From: Pseudomonadaceae bacterium
Lineage (GTDB): Bacteria; Pseudomonadota; Gammaproteobacteria; Pseudomonadales; Pseudomonadaceae
Direction: 5' to 3'
Length of the DNA stretch: 64,000 bases
Assembly (NCBI GenBank): GCA_900766265.1
Contig: CAAFUS010000015.1
Location: 115,029 to 179,028, forward strand
Within the stretch, counting starts at the first letter, position 1; each line of letters begins with the position of its first letter. This document shows, piece after piece, positions 8,165 to 16,669 of this stretch. Made by a program: the position numbers and the translations under genes. Under the pieces are notes generated by a model. That model saw only the letters and a program-made list of their open reading frames with translations, did not search any database and was not told where the DNA came from.

Positions 8165-9160
8165 TTACAGGGGGTAGGCCTTGCTCATACCCAGGCATGC
8201 GGCTTCGCCTTCGCGAATGGCTTGTTCGAGCAGCGCCAGGCGGGCCGACGCGTTACGCCTACGAGCGAAATGGCGCAGCAGCGCGACGAAGATCGAGCGG
8301 TTGAGGCGGTACATCCAGGGCGAGTCGGACCAGATATGCGTGTCGAACCAGGCCTGGTTGCGGGCGGCGTAATAGGCTCGGAAATCCGAGTTGCCGAGCA
8401 GGAAGGTCTCGTAGATGTTGTGGCGGGCGGACTTGATATTCCAGGACTGCTCCAGTTCCTCGATATAGGCCTCGGTGAGCATGTAGAGGTGGCCGCCGGT
8501 GGCGGTAATGCGACGGGTGTACTCGATGTCGTCGACATAGAGCACCAATTCCCTGCGTGGCACGCCGATGCGCTCGTAGAGGCTGCGGTGAGCCAGCATG
8601 CCGCCGTAGGGCGCGAACGGCAGGCTGATGAGGCTGGCCGGCGTGCCCGAGGCACTGCCCCAGGGCCGGCGGCGCCAGAGCTTGTAAGGAATCTGGCTGA
8701 CGTGAAAACCGAAATAGCTCGAGGGCCTCTGTATGGCGAAGCGCGCCGGCACGCCCTGTGCGATGTCTTCCTGCTGGCCGGGGCGGAAACCGAGCACCGC
8801 GACCCGCGCCTGGCCGTGCAGCGGTATCAGGCGATCGAGTTCGCGGTGCAACAACTCGACGGCCCGTGCGCTGGGGGCGTTGTCGTCATCCATCATCCAG
8901 ATGTACTGCGCGCCCTCTTGCAACGCGGCATCGATAGCGACTGCATAGCCATTGGCCGAACCGCTGTTATGGTCCAGCTCGATCAGGCGCACCTGATCCG
9001 GCCATCGCTCGGTGAGCTCGTTCAGGGAAACGCTGGCAGCATTGCTGACCACTAGGATGCGTTCGATCTGCGGAAAAGCGAGCGAGCGCTCTATCATCTG
9101 CCGCAAATAGCCGATGCGGTTCCCGTAGGTCACGGTGACGAGTGTTGTCGTGCCGATCAT
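8165..9160 (-). CDS. Glycosyltransferase family 2, galactofuranosyl/rhamnosyl-transferase-like
   Basis: A 331-residue cytosolic GT-A enzyme. It opens with TTLVTVTYGNRIGYLRQMIE, and the metal/nucleotide-sugar motif YIWMMDDDNAP sits near residues 111-121. The acceptor-side motif LVLYVDDIEYTRRI resembles GlfT2-like enzymes, whose conserved DD-x-E follows the same spacing. The ATG at 9160 has a GAGGAG ribosome-binding site about eight bases upstream and is preferred to a TTG codon 15 bp earlier. It should add one sugar to the lipid-linked repeat unit. Donor and linkage are not readable from sequence. Confidence 0.85.
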   Translation of the reverse strand: MIGTTTLVTVTYGNRIGYLRQMIERSLAFPQIERILVVSNAASVSLNELTERWPDQVRLIELDHNSGSANGYAVAIDAALQEGAQYIWMMDDDNAPSARAVELLHRELDRLIPLHGQARVAVLGFRPGQQEDIAQGVPARFAIQRPSSYFGFHVSQIPYKLWRRRPWGSASGTPASLISLPFAPYGGMLAHRSLYERIGVPRRELVLYVDDIEYTRRITATGGHLYMLTEAYIEELEQSWNIKSARHNIYETFLLGNSDFRAYYAARNQAWFDTHIWSDSPWMYRLNRSIFVALLRHFARRRNASARLALLEQAIREGEAACLGMSKAYPL

Positions 9161-9201
9161 GACGCTTCTCCTCAAGGCTGCGAGTCAATGCTGTCTGTTG
9201 G

Positions 9202-9426
9202 TCAGGTATCGAACAGAACGGGTTGGGCGCGGGCACCAAGCCTGAGGGCTCGCTCGGCTTCAGGTGTACCGGTCGAAGCTGTTGGAGTCGGCAGCCCCGA
9301 CCGTTGGGCGGCTTGGGGCCACGTTAGCGGTGGCGGCGGCACGTCGTTGTGGTCGATCACGAGCTCGGTATAGGAGTAACCGTCGGCGTAGATCATCGTG
9401 GGGAGGGCGTTGCGTTCTTCGTTCAT
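9202..9426 (-). CDS. Small hypothetical protein within the polysaccharide cluster, 74 aa
   Basis: The frame begins MNEERNALPTMIYADG with a GAGGA Shine-Dalgarno about nine bases before the ATG. It contains a Pro-rich patch (HNDVPPPPLTWPQ), with no signal peptide and no membrane segment. It lies between two glycosyltransferase genes and is co-oriented with them, where about 530 bp would otherwise be empty. Its start codon overlaps the stop of another small frame upstream (ATGA). I recognise no family; it may be a small cluster-specific protein. Confidence 0.4.
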   Translation of the reverse strand: MNEERNALPTMIYADGYSYTELVIDHNDVPPPPLTWPQAAQRSGLPTPTASTGTPEAERALRLGARAQPVLFDT

Positions 9427-9659
9427 GGGTTGGTCCTCGCTAGGACACGGGTAGAGCGATCAAAGGCGATAGCGAAGGGTACTCGGCTGACCCGGCAAGG
9501 TTTGGCGCAGCACCAATCAAGAGCAAGGCGGAAGCTGTGTGGGAGGTCGTCGGAGGTGTCGCCAACCTCGGGGTGGTATGCCAATGCAGCAACCGCTTCG
9601 AGCAGCTTGAGCAGGCGAACAAGCGCCAGCACGATCAGTTGCTGCCGGTGGCAGGCCAA
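9423..9659 (-). CDS. Possible small ORF, 78 aa, doubtful
   Basis: This open frame uses a TTG start and overlaps the next small gene by an ATGA junction, which is the main argument for it. The product contains a hydrophobic helix (LIVLALVRLLKLLEAVAALAY) and several Cys residues but resembles no family I know. No strong ribosome-binding site is seen. It may simply be noncoding spacer between glycosyltransferase genes; the 9427-9692 interval holds nothing better. Confidence 0.2.
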   Translation of the reverse strand: MACHRQQLIVLALVRLLKLLEAVAALAYHPEVGDTSDDLPHSFRLALDWCCAKPCRVSRVPFAIAFDRSTRVLARTNP

Positions 9660-9692
9660 TCACATCCCGGTGAGCTGTTCAGGTGTTGTTCG

Positions 9693-10922
9693 TTATGCCG
9701 ATTTCATCGGCAGTACCGGCTTGAGTACGGGCGCGACGGGCGCGACAGGGGTGACGGGCGATACGGGCAGGCGGGCGGCATAAACCATCTGGCCGTCGTG
9801 CAATACGGCTTCGTGCACCCGTGCCTCTACGAAACCCCTGATTTCCTGCTCGAAACGTTCACCGGCGAATCGTTCGGCGTTGCGCCGGCAGGCCTGTGGC
9901 GACAGGCGATGAGCCTCCGTTTCGAACTGATGCACCGCGCCGATGATCGATGTCACCGTTTGCTCGGGGTAGAACACCCCGGTCGGATCGTCTTTTTCGA
10001 GTCCGCGTACGGTTTCCAGCACGCCGCCCTTGCCGTAGGCAATTACCGGCGTGCCACAGGCCTGCGCCTCGATTGGAGCGATACCGAAGTCTTCCTCGGC
10101 GGCAAAGACGAACGCCCGGGCGCGCTGCATGTAGTCGAGTACGGACTCGAAGTTCTGGTAGCCGAGCAGCGTCACGTTGGGGCCGGCTGCTTCCCTGGCC
10201 TTCTCCCACTCGGGCCCGGTGCCGATGACCACCAGACGCTTGTCCGGCATGGCGGAGAACGCCTCGATGATCAGCGGGATCTTCTTATAAGGGACCATCC
10301 GCGATGTGGTCAGGTAGAAGTCCTCTTTTTCCTCGCTGAGAGTGAATGCCTCGGTATCGACCGGCGGGTAGATCACAGTGGAGTGGCGGCGGTAGGTTTT
10401 GTTGATTCGCCGCCCAATGAACTGGGAACTGGCGATGAATTCGTCAACGCCACTGGCGGTGCGTTGGTCCCAGAGACGCATGTAGTGCAGCAGCATGCGC
10501 GCTAGCTGCGCTTTGAAACCCGTGTTCAAGCCTGACTCGTGGAGGTATTGGTGTTGCAGATCCCAGGCGTAGCGAATCGGGGAATACACATAACTGATGT
10601 GCACCTGATTCGGGCCCGTGATCACACCCTTGGCGACCGCATGGCTACTGGACAGGATAAGGTCATACGCCGACATATCCAGCTGCTCGATTGCCAGCGG
10701 CATCAGCGGCAAATAGTTCCGATAATTCGTCTTCGCTCTGGGCAAGCGCTGGATAAAAGTGGTCTGGGCGCGCTTCCCGCCTAAGCGCGCCCGGTCTTCG
10801 TCGGAAAGAAAGTCGATGACCGAGAACAGGTCGGCTTCCGGCCAGACTTTGCAGAAGCCGGCCAGTACGCGCTCGGCACCTGCGTACGTCACCAGCCAGT
10901 CGTGAACGATGGCAATTTTCAT
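9693..10922 (-). CDS. Glycosyltransferase family 4 (GT-B), WbaZ-like
   Basis: A 409-residue GT-B enzyme beginning MKIAIVHDWLVTYAGAERVL, a start shared by WbaZ/mannosyltransferase-like proteins. Further markers are the acceptor-domain SYVYSPIRYAWDL segment, then YLTTSRMVPYKKIPLIIEAF, and the donor-site motif FGIAPIEAQACGTPVIAYGKGG with the E-x7-E pattern of GT4 enzymes near residues 295-320. It acts at the cytosolic face on a nucleotide sugar. The C-terminus carries an unusual Pro-Val repeat tail, encoded by a tandem GGCGCGACG-like array at about 9719-9778. It lies 95 bp downstream of another GT4 gene. Confidence 0.88.
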   Translation of the reverse strand: MKIAIVHDWLVTYAGAERVLAGFCKVWPEADLFSVIDFLSDEDRARLGGKRAQTTFIQRLPRAKTNYRNYLPLMPLAIEQLDMSAYDLILSSSHAVAKGVITGPNQVHISYVYSPIRYAWDLQHQYLHESGLNTGFKAQLARMLLHYMRLWDQRTASGVDEFIASSQFIGRRINKTYRRHSTVIYPPVDTEAFTLSEEKEDFYLTTSRMVPYKKIPLIIEAFSAMPDKRLVVIGTGPEWEKAREAAGPNVTLLGYQNFESVLDYMQRARAFVFAAEEDFGIAPIEAQACGTPVIAYGKGGVLETVRGLEKDDPTGVFYPEQTVTSIIGAVHQFETEAHRLSPQACRRNAERFAGERFEQEIRGFVEARVHEAVLHDGQMVYAARLPVSPVTPVAPVAPVLKPVLPMKSA

Positions 10923-11017
10923 GGGTGGACCTTTTTAATGAGCGATCGGAACGACGGTTTTTTACATGGCGCTATCGCACGCGGCGCGCAGCGCAGGGCT
11001 TCAGGTTTCGCCAGGGT

Positions 11018-12115
11018 TCAGCCTGTAGCCTGTTTGGGGCGTGACGTCGCAGATAGGTCGTCCTGCAGCACGGTGTCGAGCAGGCACGAGACGCGCGCCG
11101 CCGAGCGCTGCCAGCTATAGCGCTCGGCATTGGCTAGTCCGGCTTCGCGCAGCTCGTTGCGTAGCACGGCATCATCGAGTACGCGGCGCATGGCCAGGGC
11201 CATGTCATCGATGTCGTAGGGGTCGAAGTACACCGCGCTCTCACCCAGAACTTCAGGTATCGCGGCGGCATGGGCGGCTATGACGGGGCAGCCGCAAGCC
11301 TGTGCCTCTAGTGGCGGAATTCCGAACCCCTCGTATAGCGAGGGGAAAATGAACGCCGTCGCGCCCTGGTAGGCCTCGATCAGTTCCTCATCGCTCAAGC
11401 GTCCCATGATGCGGACCCTTGGATGGGTTGCAATTTGCGGGTCGCTCCCGACCACGACCGGGTTCGAGCTACCGACGATGCGCAGCTCTACATCATCGCA
11501 ACCTGTCAGGCTGAGGAAGGCCGTGGTCAGACGTGCAAAGTTCTTGTGTGGGTTGTGCGAGGACACCGCCAGCAAATAGCGCGGCTGCCCCTCGGACGGA
11601 CCGGAGCTGAATGTCCGGAATGCGGGGCCGACGGCGCACGGCACGACCTCGATGCGCTCGGCTGGGTAGCGGTAGAAGTTGGCCAGCTCGCTTTGCGAGA
11701 AGCGGCTGCTGGTGATCAATCGTGTGGCCCGCCTGAGAACCAACGGCATCAGCCAGCGGTAGGCAGTACGAAACAGCCAGGAATAGCTTTGCGGATGCCG
11801 CACGTAAGTGATGTCGTGGTGGGTAGCCAGCTGTTTCCCATAAAAGACAGGTGAGGTGCTGCCCAGTGACAGCAGCAGCGGGTTGCCGTTGTCGGCGAGC
11901 CATAGCGGCAGATCGAGTTGCTCCCACAGATGACCGCTGTTATGACCGATGCAGACTGCGCCCAGCCGATGCGCACTGTCATGCTGACGAATGCCATGGG
12001 GCGCTACGAATATCAGGTCCTTTCTCATGCCGGCCAAGGCAAGCGCGATCTGCTCGGCGAAGCGCTGAACGCCGCTGATCTCCTGGGTCAAAAAGCGCGC
12101 ATTGATGACGATCAT
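11018..12115 (-). CDS. Glycosyltransferase family 4 (GT-B)
   Basis: A 365-residue GT-B enzyme. The ATG at 12115 (MIVINARFLTQEISGVQRFA) is chosen because AAGGA stands about eight bases upstream and the family's N-terminal strand begins there; the open frame continues upstream without coding character. The acceptor side shows DITYVRHPQSYSW. The donor domain shows LLAVSSHNPHKNFARL and the GT4 signature FPSLYEGFGIPPLEAQACGCPV near residues 270-290. It resembles mannosyltransferases of O-antigen and exopolysaccharide clusters. Sugar specificity is unknown. Confidence 0.88.
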   Translation of the reverse strand: MIVINARFLTQEISGVQRFAEQIALALAGMRKDLIFVAPHGIRQHDSAHRLGAVCIGHNSGHLWEQLDLPLWLADNGNPLLLSLGSTSPVFYGKQLATHHDITYVRHPQSYSWLFRTAYRWLMPLVLRRATRLITSSRFSQSELANFYRYPAERIEVVPCAVGPAFRTFSSGPSEGQPRYLLAVSSHNPHKNFARLTTAFLSLTGCDDVELRIVGSSNPVVVGSDPQIATHPRVRIMGRLSDEELIEAYQGATAFIFPSLYEGFGIPPLEAQACGCPVIAAHAAAIPEVLGESAVYFDPYDIDDMALAMRRVLDDAVLRNELREAGLANAERYSWQRSAARVSCLLDTVLQDDLSATSRPKQATG

Positions 12116-12206
12116 GCTGAAGTCCTTCTCGGTGGTGGATCGGGCAAGGCGAGACGCCGCGTCTCGTAGTGCGAGACAGGGGATTGGGCAAGGGCTAAGT
12201 CGAGCA

Positions 12207-13538
12207 TTACGAGCCGGGGGGCAGTACAACCTTCTCGGCGGACAGCTCGGTCGACGCGGCTCCGAGGCTTATCAGTTTTGGAAATTCGTTCAGAATGACT
12301 TCGGACAGACAGTCATTGCCATCGCTGCAATGCCACTCGGCAGTCGAGCTGTGGCGGCGCCGGATGGCTCGCTCCGTGTCGATCAGCTCCAGTTTTCCTG
12401 CGGCCCCGGCGGTTGATCGAATCCGGACTTGGCGCGGTTTGCCGATGGACCAGCCGGCCAATAACTGGTCCTGCCCGCGGCTGAACCGCAGCAGCATCAC
12501 GTCTGGGTCATCGCTTTGCTGGATACCGTCGTACACATAGTGAACGACAACCTCGGATATCGCCGCCAACACCTCATAGGCGGGCTTGATCTGCATGTCT
12601 TGGCGCAGCAGCCCGAAGTTGTGCTCGCGCTCCTTCGGGTTGGTGCCGTCGTTCCTGATGTCGTACCACCACATGCCCTTGATATTGGGCACCGTGCGCG
12701 CCAGCAGATAGCTGCGTGCCAGGTAAGCGGCCTGAACCCGCTCGGGAAACCCGCAGTGCCCTTCGTGGGCGGGCCAGGCCATTTCGGTGAGGTACAGCGG
12801 CACTGGGCGTCCGGCGCGTTCGCTGAGATCGGCATCAACCTCGCGCATCCAGTTGATCCACGCTTCCGGCGTTGAGCGCTCGCTGCCATAGCAATGCACG
12901 TAGGGGTGAAGGGACAAACCGTCGACCAGGTCCATCACGCCGTCATCGACGATGCGCTGGGCGAAGCCCGACTGAATGCCTTCACTGGTGACCGCGCCTG
13001 CCAATATTCGGGCGTTCGGATCGGTCTTACGCAGGCGTTGCGTGGTCTGTGCGACCAGCTTCACGTAGTCGCGGCTGAACTGCGGGTCGCGTGGCGACTC
13101 GTGATCCCATTCGTTCCAGATTTCGTAATGGGTAACGCGACCTTTGAACGATTCGGCGATGAATCCTGCGTAACGTTCGAAGGCGTCGCGCACTGGCTGG
13201 GTGCGAGGCTTCTTGCCGTCGCCGTAGAAGTAATTTCCGTAGCCGAGGATGAACATGGTGGCGAGCCCATATGACTCGGTCCCGGCCAGATAGCGCTTCC
13301 AGGACGGCTCGATCAGCAGGCGCCCCCGGGCTCGCTCGGCGTGTCCCCAGTGGGCGTCGATGCGCACCGAGCTGATGCCGGCGTCGCGCATCATCCGGTT
13401 CGCCTGTCCGGTCGGTTCTTGTTCGTACATCAGGTGCGAGCAGACCCCGACAATGAACGGCGAGGCGGCCTGAGCCACTGGCGACGCGAGTATCGCGCCG
13501 AGCAGTATCCAACCACTGCAGGTACACGAGACTTTCAT
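12207..13538 (-). CDS. PslG-like secreted glycoside hydrolase (GH39/clan A fold)
   Basis: A 443-residue protein with an N-terminal signal or anchor segment (MKVSCTCSGWILLGAILASPVAQA). It then has a (beta/alpha)8 hydrolase of clan-A type: the acid/base motif EIWNEWDHE (Asn142-Glu143) and the nucleophile motif LYLTEMAWP (Glu252). The spacing of the two Glu residues and the total length closely resemble PslG of Pseudomonas aeruginosa. PslG trims exopolysaccharide in the periplasm and aids biofilm matrix release. Start 13538 is preferred over a codon seven residues earlier because it gives a cleaner signal. It likely edits or releases the polymer made by this cluster. Confidence 0.8.
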   Translation of the reverse strand: MKVSCTCSGWILLGAILASPVAQAASPFIVGVCSHLMYEQEPTGQANRMMRDAGISSVRIDAHWGHAERARGRLLIEPSWKRYLAGTESYGLATMFILGYGNYFYGDGKKPRTQPVRDAFERYAGFIAESFKGRVTHYEIWNEWDHESPRDPQFSRDYVKLVAQTTQRLRKTDPNARILAGAVTSEGIQSGFAQRIVDDGVMDLVDGLSLHPYVHCYGSERSTPEAWINWMREVDADLSERAGRPVPLYLTEMAWPAHEGHCGFPERVQAAYLARSYLLARTVPNIKGMWWYDIRNDGTNPKEREHNFGLLRQDMQIKPAYEVLAAISEVVVHYVYDGIQQSDDPDVMLLRFSRGQDQLLAGWSIGKPRQVRIRSTAGAAGKLELIDTERAIRRRHSSTAEWHCSDGNDCLSEVILNEFPKLISLGAASTELSAEKVVLPPGS

Positions 13539-13555
13539 TCTGACCTCCTTGCCAA

Positions 13556-14854
13556 TCAACCAGGTTGATCGCCGAACTGGCCGAGCACAATCTTCGAAGG
13601 GGCCGGCTTGGCCACCCGGATGGGTACCAGTGCGCGGGCGGTCGCCAGGCCGAGGAACAGGCTGGAAACGGCGATTTCCAGCACATCAGTGGCCCACGCC
13701 ACCAGGCAGATACAAAACACGATCGACATCTGTGCGCTGTCGACTTTCAGCCCGCGGTCGTGCAGGCGCAGCATCAGCGCGAGCAACAGCAGATAAATCG
13801 GCGGTCCGAACACGCCGAACACCCCCCATAGATACAGCGCGGTATTGTCGGCAATGCCAAGCAGCTCGAGCCCGTAAATCGGGAACACGGCCTGAGTGCT
13901 GCCCACCGTGCCGAAGCCGGCGCCCCAGAGTGCCCAGCCCTCATCGGCCATGACCGCGACGAAGTTCGGCCAGCTATTGGCCAAGCGGTCATTGAACGAG
14001 GCGAAAACGTGGTCGCTCGCACCGGCGACGGACGTCGGGTCGATGTCCACCAGGAGGCTCGCAACGGGTAGGGCCATCCCCACCAGCACCGCGATCAGTA
14101 GTGCCGCGATGGTGGGGACTCGGCAGCCGCGGAAAATCATCATCAACAGCGTAAGCAACAAGGCGATCAGCGCAGACTTGTTGGTGGTCAGATAGATACC
14201 GACCAGGGCTGCGCCATAGAGCGGCAACCGGAGCAGCGACGAGTGGCACCGCGCGGCCAGATAAAGCGTATACAAGGCGATCATCACCGCGAGGATGCTG
14301 GACATGCGGGCGAAGCCGGCGATGCGGTCGATACCGCCGTCGGTCCACTCCTTGTTGCCGCTGATCTCGACGTCGCCCATCACGTAGCTGTAGCCCTTCC
14401 AGGGCACGCTGAGGGACAGATCCAGCGCAATGCCCACATAGCTGGCCGCCAGGCACAGGCCGATCACCCACGCAAGCAAACGGGCCCTGGCGAACAGATA
14501 CTTGCCGCAGACCACGCCGAACAGCAGCGGCACGCAGGCAAAAAGGCTAAAGCCTACATTTGCCAGCGTCGCGCCGTGCAGCAACGCCAACTGGCTTGAA
14601 AAAAGGCACAGCAGCAGAACCAGCCAGACGCCCGGATGAGCCTTGAATTTCGGCAGCTCCAAGCCGACCGCCGCCAGGCATGCCAGTTTTGGCAGGTATA
14701 GCAGCCAGCCGACGCCCGCCAACTCGAAGTAGTAACGCAGCGCGCCGGAGAGCGTTTCGACCAACAGCAGTGAGGCGGTAATCGCGACCAGCAGCGCCGC
14801 CTTGTCAATCGGCGGGCGAGGCGTCAGCGGCGAGTACGAGGTGGGCGGGGGCAT
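13556..14854 (-). CDS. Wzy-like polysaccharide polymerase / O-antigen-ligase-superfamily membrane protein
   Basis: A 432-residue multi-spanning protein with about eleven hydrophobic segments. The large periplasmic loop expected for Wzy/WaaL proteins is seen around SLLVDIDPTSVAGASDHVFASF. A typical late motif is WALWGAGFGTVG, followed by DNTALYLWGVFG. Such proteins polymerise lipid-linked repeat units at the periplasmic side. The ATG at 14854 is supported by AGGAG about nine bases upstream, and it overlaps the preceding glycosyltransferase gene by 50 bp. Polymerase and ligase cannot be told apart by sequence alone, but the co-occurrence of Wzx and Wzc favours Wzy. Confidence 0.78.
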   Translation of the reverse strand: MPPPTSYSPLTPRPPIDKAALLVAITASLLLVETLSGALRYYFELAGVGWLLYLPKLACLAAVGLELPKFKAHPGVWLVLLLCLFSSQLALLHGATLANVGFSLFACVPLLFGVVCGKYLFARARLLAWVIGLCLAASYVGIALDLSLSVPWKGYSYVMGDVEISGNKEWTDGGIDRIAGFARMSSILAVMIALYTLYLAARCHSSLLRLPLYGAALVGIYLTTNKSALIALLLTLLMMIFRGCRVPTIAALLIAVLVGMALPVASLLVDIDPTSVAGASDHVFASFNDRLANSWPNFVAVMADEGWALWGAGFGTVGSTQAVFPIYGLELLGIADNTALYLWGVFGVFGPPIYLLLLALMLRLHDRGLKVDSAQMSIVFCICLVAWATDVLEIAVSSLFLGLATARALVPIRVAKPAPSKIVLGQFGDQPG

Positions 14855-16064
14855 ATCCGTTGCTCCTGCGCTGAAGGGTCTGGTGGATGATCGTTTCGTA
14901 CTCATCGAGCATGCGATCCATGTCCAGTAGAGGTGCGACACTGGACCGGGCCTGGCTGGCCAGCCGCTTGCGCAAGTTCGAATCGAGGTAAAGCCGCTCC
15001 ATCGCTTGGCCCAGACTGTCCGGCTCGTCAGGCTTGCAGAGCAGCCCGTTGACCTCGTGCTGAATGATTTCCGGTAAGCCTCCCATGCGACTCGCGATTA
15101 CCGGCACGCCATGGGCGCAGGCTTCGGCGGCGACCAGGCCGAACGGCTCTCCCCAGATGGAGGGCACTACCAAAACGTCGATGCTGCGCAGGAACTGGTC
15201 CGGGTTACGGTAGCCAACGAAACGCACCGCGCTCGAGGTCACCCGCTCGGTCAGTTCTTGCAGCTCGTGTGCTTTTCCGCGACCGGCGATGTCCAGCGTG
15301 GCGTCTATCTGCAACCGCTGGAACTGGTCAATCAACCAGCTCACACCCTTGTTTTGCGACAGCATGCCGATGTAACCGAAACGCAGTGCCCCGCCGTCTC
15401 TAAGGCCCCGCCAGTCAGGCGGCGGTGCGCTCGCCCCGACCGGCGTGCTGTTGTGCACCACGTGTAAGCTGGCCGCACGGAACAGGTTGTGCTCGACGAT
15501 CGTGCGCAGCACGTATCGGCTTACCCCGATCACGGCGGTGACCTGCTCCGATGCCTTCGCATGGGGCCGACGGAAGGCCGCGCAAACGCCGCATTGGTGC
15601 TCGCAGCTCTTGTTGCCCTTGCACATGGTGTCGCGGGGACAGAGCAGATAGAAGTCATGCAGCACCTGCACGATGGGTAATCCCGCTGCGCTGATCTCGT
15701 CCCAGGCTGAAATCGACCATCCGGGCAGATTGCCAGTGACCACGATGTCGGGCTGCTCGCGTTCTATCACCTGCCTGACATAACGCCGCATGCCGCGGTT
15801 ATAGCGATCGCGCATGTGCCAGCCCAGACGCAGCAGCGGATTAGGGCGGGTCTGGTTGTAGTGCCAGTAGAAATTGATCAGGCCGGCGCGGTAGACATGC
15901 ACGCCGTTGAGCATTTCGTCGTGCAAGCCTTTGTCCGGACCGGTAGCCAGTACGCAGACTTCGATACCGCGCTGGCGGAGGCCTTCGGCCGTGTGACGCA
16001 ACACGACCTCCGCGCCGCCACCGATATGCGGCGTGTAAAACGTGTGCAGGAAGAGAATCTTCAT
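14805..16064 (-). CDS. Glycosyltransferase family 4 (GT-B) with Cys-rich insert
   Basis: A 419-residue GT-B enzyme beginning MKILFLHTFYTPHIGGGAEV. The acceptor domain holds a cysteine cluster (CPRDTMCKGNKSCEHQCGVC, about residues 143-162), seen in one subgroup of GT4 enzymes and possibly binding a metal. The donor domain has FGYIGMLSQNKGVSWLIDQF and the signature SIWGEPFGLVAAEACAHGVPVI. Its 3' end overlaps the polymerase gene by 50 bp, suggesting coupled translation. Specificity unknown. Confidence 0.88.
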   Translation of the reverse strand: MKILFLHTFYTPHIGGGAEVVLRHTAEGLRQRGIEVCVLATGPDKGLHDEMLNGVHVYRAGLINFYWHYNQTRPNPLLRLGWHMRDRYNRGMRRYVRQVIEREQPDIVVTGNLPGWSISAWDEISAAGLPIVQVLHDFYLLCPRDTMCKGNKSCEHQCGVCAAFRRPHAKASEQVTAVIGVSRYVLRTIVEHNLFRAASLHVVHNSTPVGASAPPPDWRGLRDGGALRFGYIGMLSQNKGVSWLIDQFQRLQIDATLDIAGRGKAHELQELTERVTSSAVRFVGYRNPDQFLRSIDVLVVPSIWGEPFGLVAAEACAHGVPVIASRMGGLPEIIQHEVNGLLCKPDEPDSLGQAMERLYLDSNLRKRLASQARSSVAPLLDMDRMLDEYETIIHQTLQRRSNGYAPAHLVLAADASPAD

Positions 16065-16094
16065 GGTCGCTCCAGGGAATGCGCACGGCGGCGG

Positions 16095-16616
16095 TCAGAC
16101 GCAGCGCAGCAAGTGGTTGGCAATGCTGACTTTCTGCTCTCGCTCGAGCAGCTTGAGCAGGATCACCGAGCGGTCGTTTCCATCGGCGCTTACGAAGATC
16201 GCTTCGATCTCGCTCAAGCTTTCATGCTCAATCCGCACGCGGTCGCCGTGCTGCAGCCGAGTGGGGCCCGGCTGCTCGCTGGCCAGACGCTGGCGAAGTG
16301 CCTGGACCAGCTCGTCGCGCACGGGGGTGGGGCCGTTGCCGAAACCCACGATTCGGCTCACGCCGCGAGTGGAGCGAATCGGGTACCAGTTGTCTTGGAC
16401 CTGATCGAGGCGAATGAACAGGTAACCCGGAAATAGCGGTTCTTCGGCGCGCGGAGATCGACCGGAACCTGTTGTATGGACTGCTCGCAAAGGACGCCAG
16501 CATTCGAATTGCTGACGCCTGAGGTTCTCCTCGGCACGGAGTTCCTGTCGGGGTTTGGTCTGGATTAGATACCAGCGTGCGATCGTATCGAGTCGGGTCA
16601 TCTTCGTTGCGTCCAT
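16095..16616 (-). CDS. RfaH/NusG-family transcription antiterminator
   Basis: A 173-residue NusG-type protein. The NGN domain spans about residues 12-110, starting RWYLIQTKPRQELRAEENLR and including the family's PLFPGYLFIRL strand. The C-terminal KOW-like domain follows (LQHGDRVRIEHESLSEIEAIFVS, about 123-145). Length and the NGN opening match RfaH-type specialised factors rather than housekeeping NusG. These factors bind RNA polymerase paused at ops sites and allow long polysaccharide operons to be read through. Here the gene is inside the operon it probably serves, and two ops-like sites occur in the leader (24272 and 24350). An alternative Met lies at residue 6. Confidence 0.85.
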   Translation of the reverse strand: MDATKMTRLDTIARWYLIQTKPRQELRAEENLRRQQFECWRPLRAVHTTGSGRSPRAEEPLFPGYLFIRLDQVQDNWYPIRSTRGVSRIVGFGNGPTPVRDELVQALRQRLASEQPGPTRLQHGDRVRIEHESLSEIEAIFVSADGNDRSVILLKLLEREQKVSIANHLLRCV

Positions 16617-16669
16617 GTCGTGAAGCCTTGCAGGAGGGATACGGCTCGGTCGGTTCGGCGGATGGGCGT

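Noticed and set aside
8054..9055. Plus-strand open frame of 333 codons across the acyltransferase/GT2 region
   Set aside because: Antisense to two well-supported cluster genes and spans their junction.
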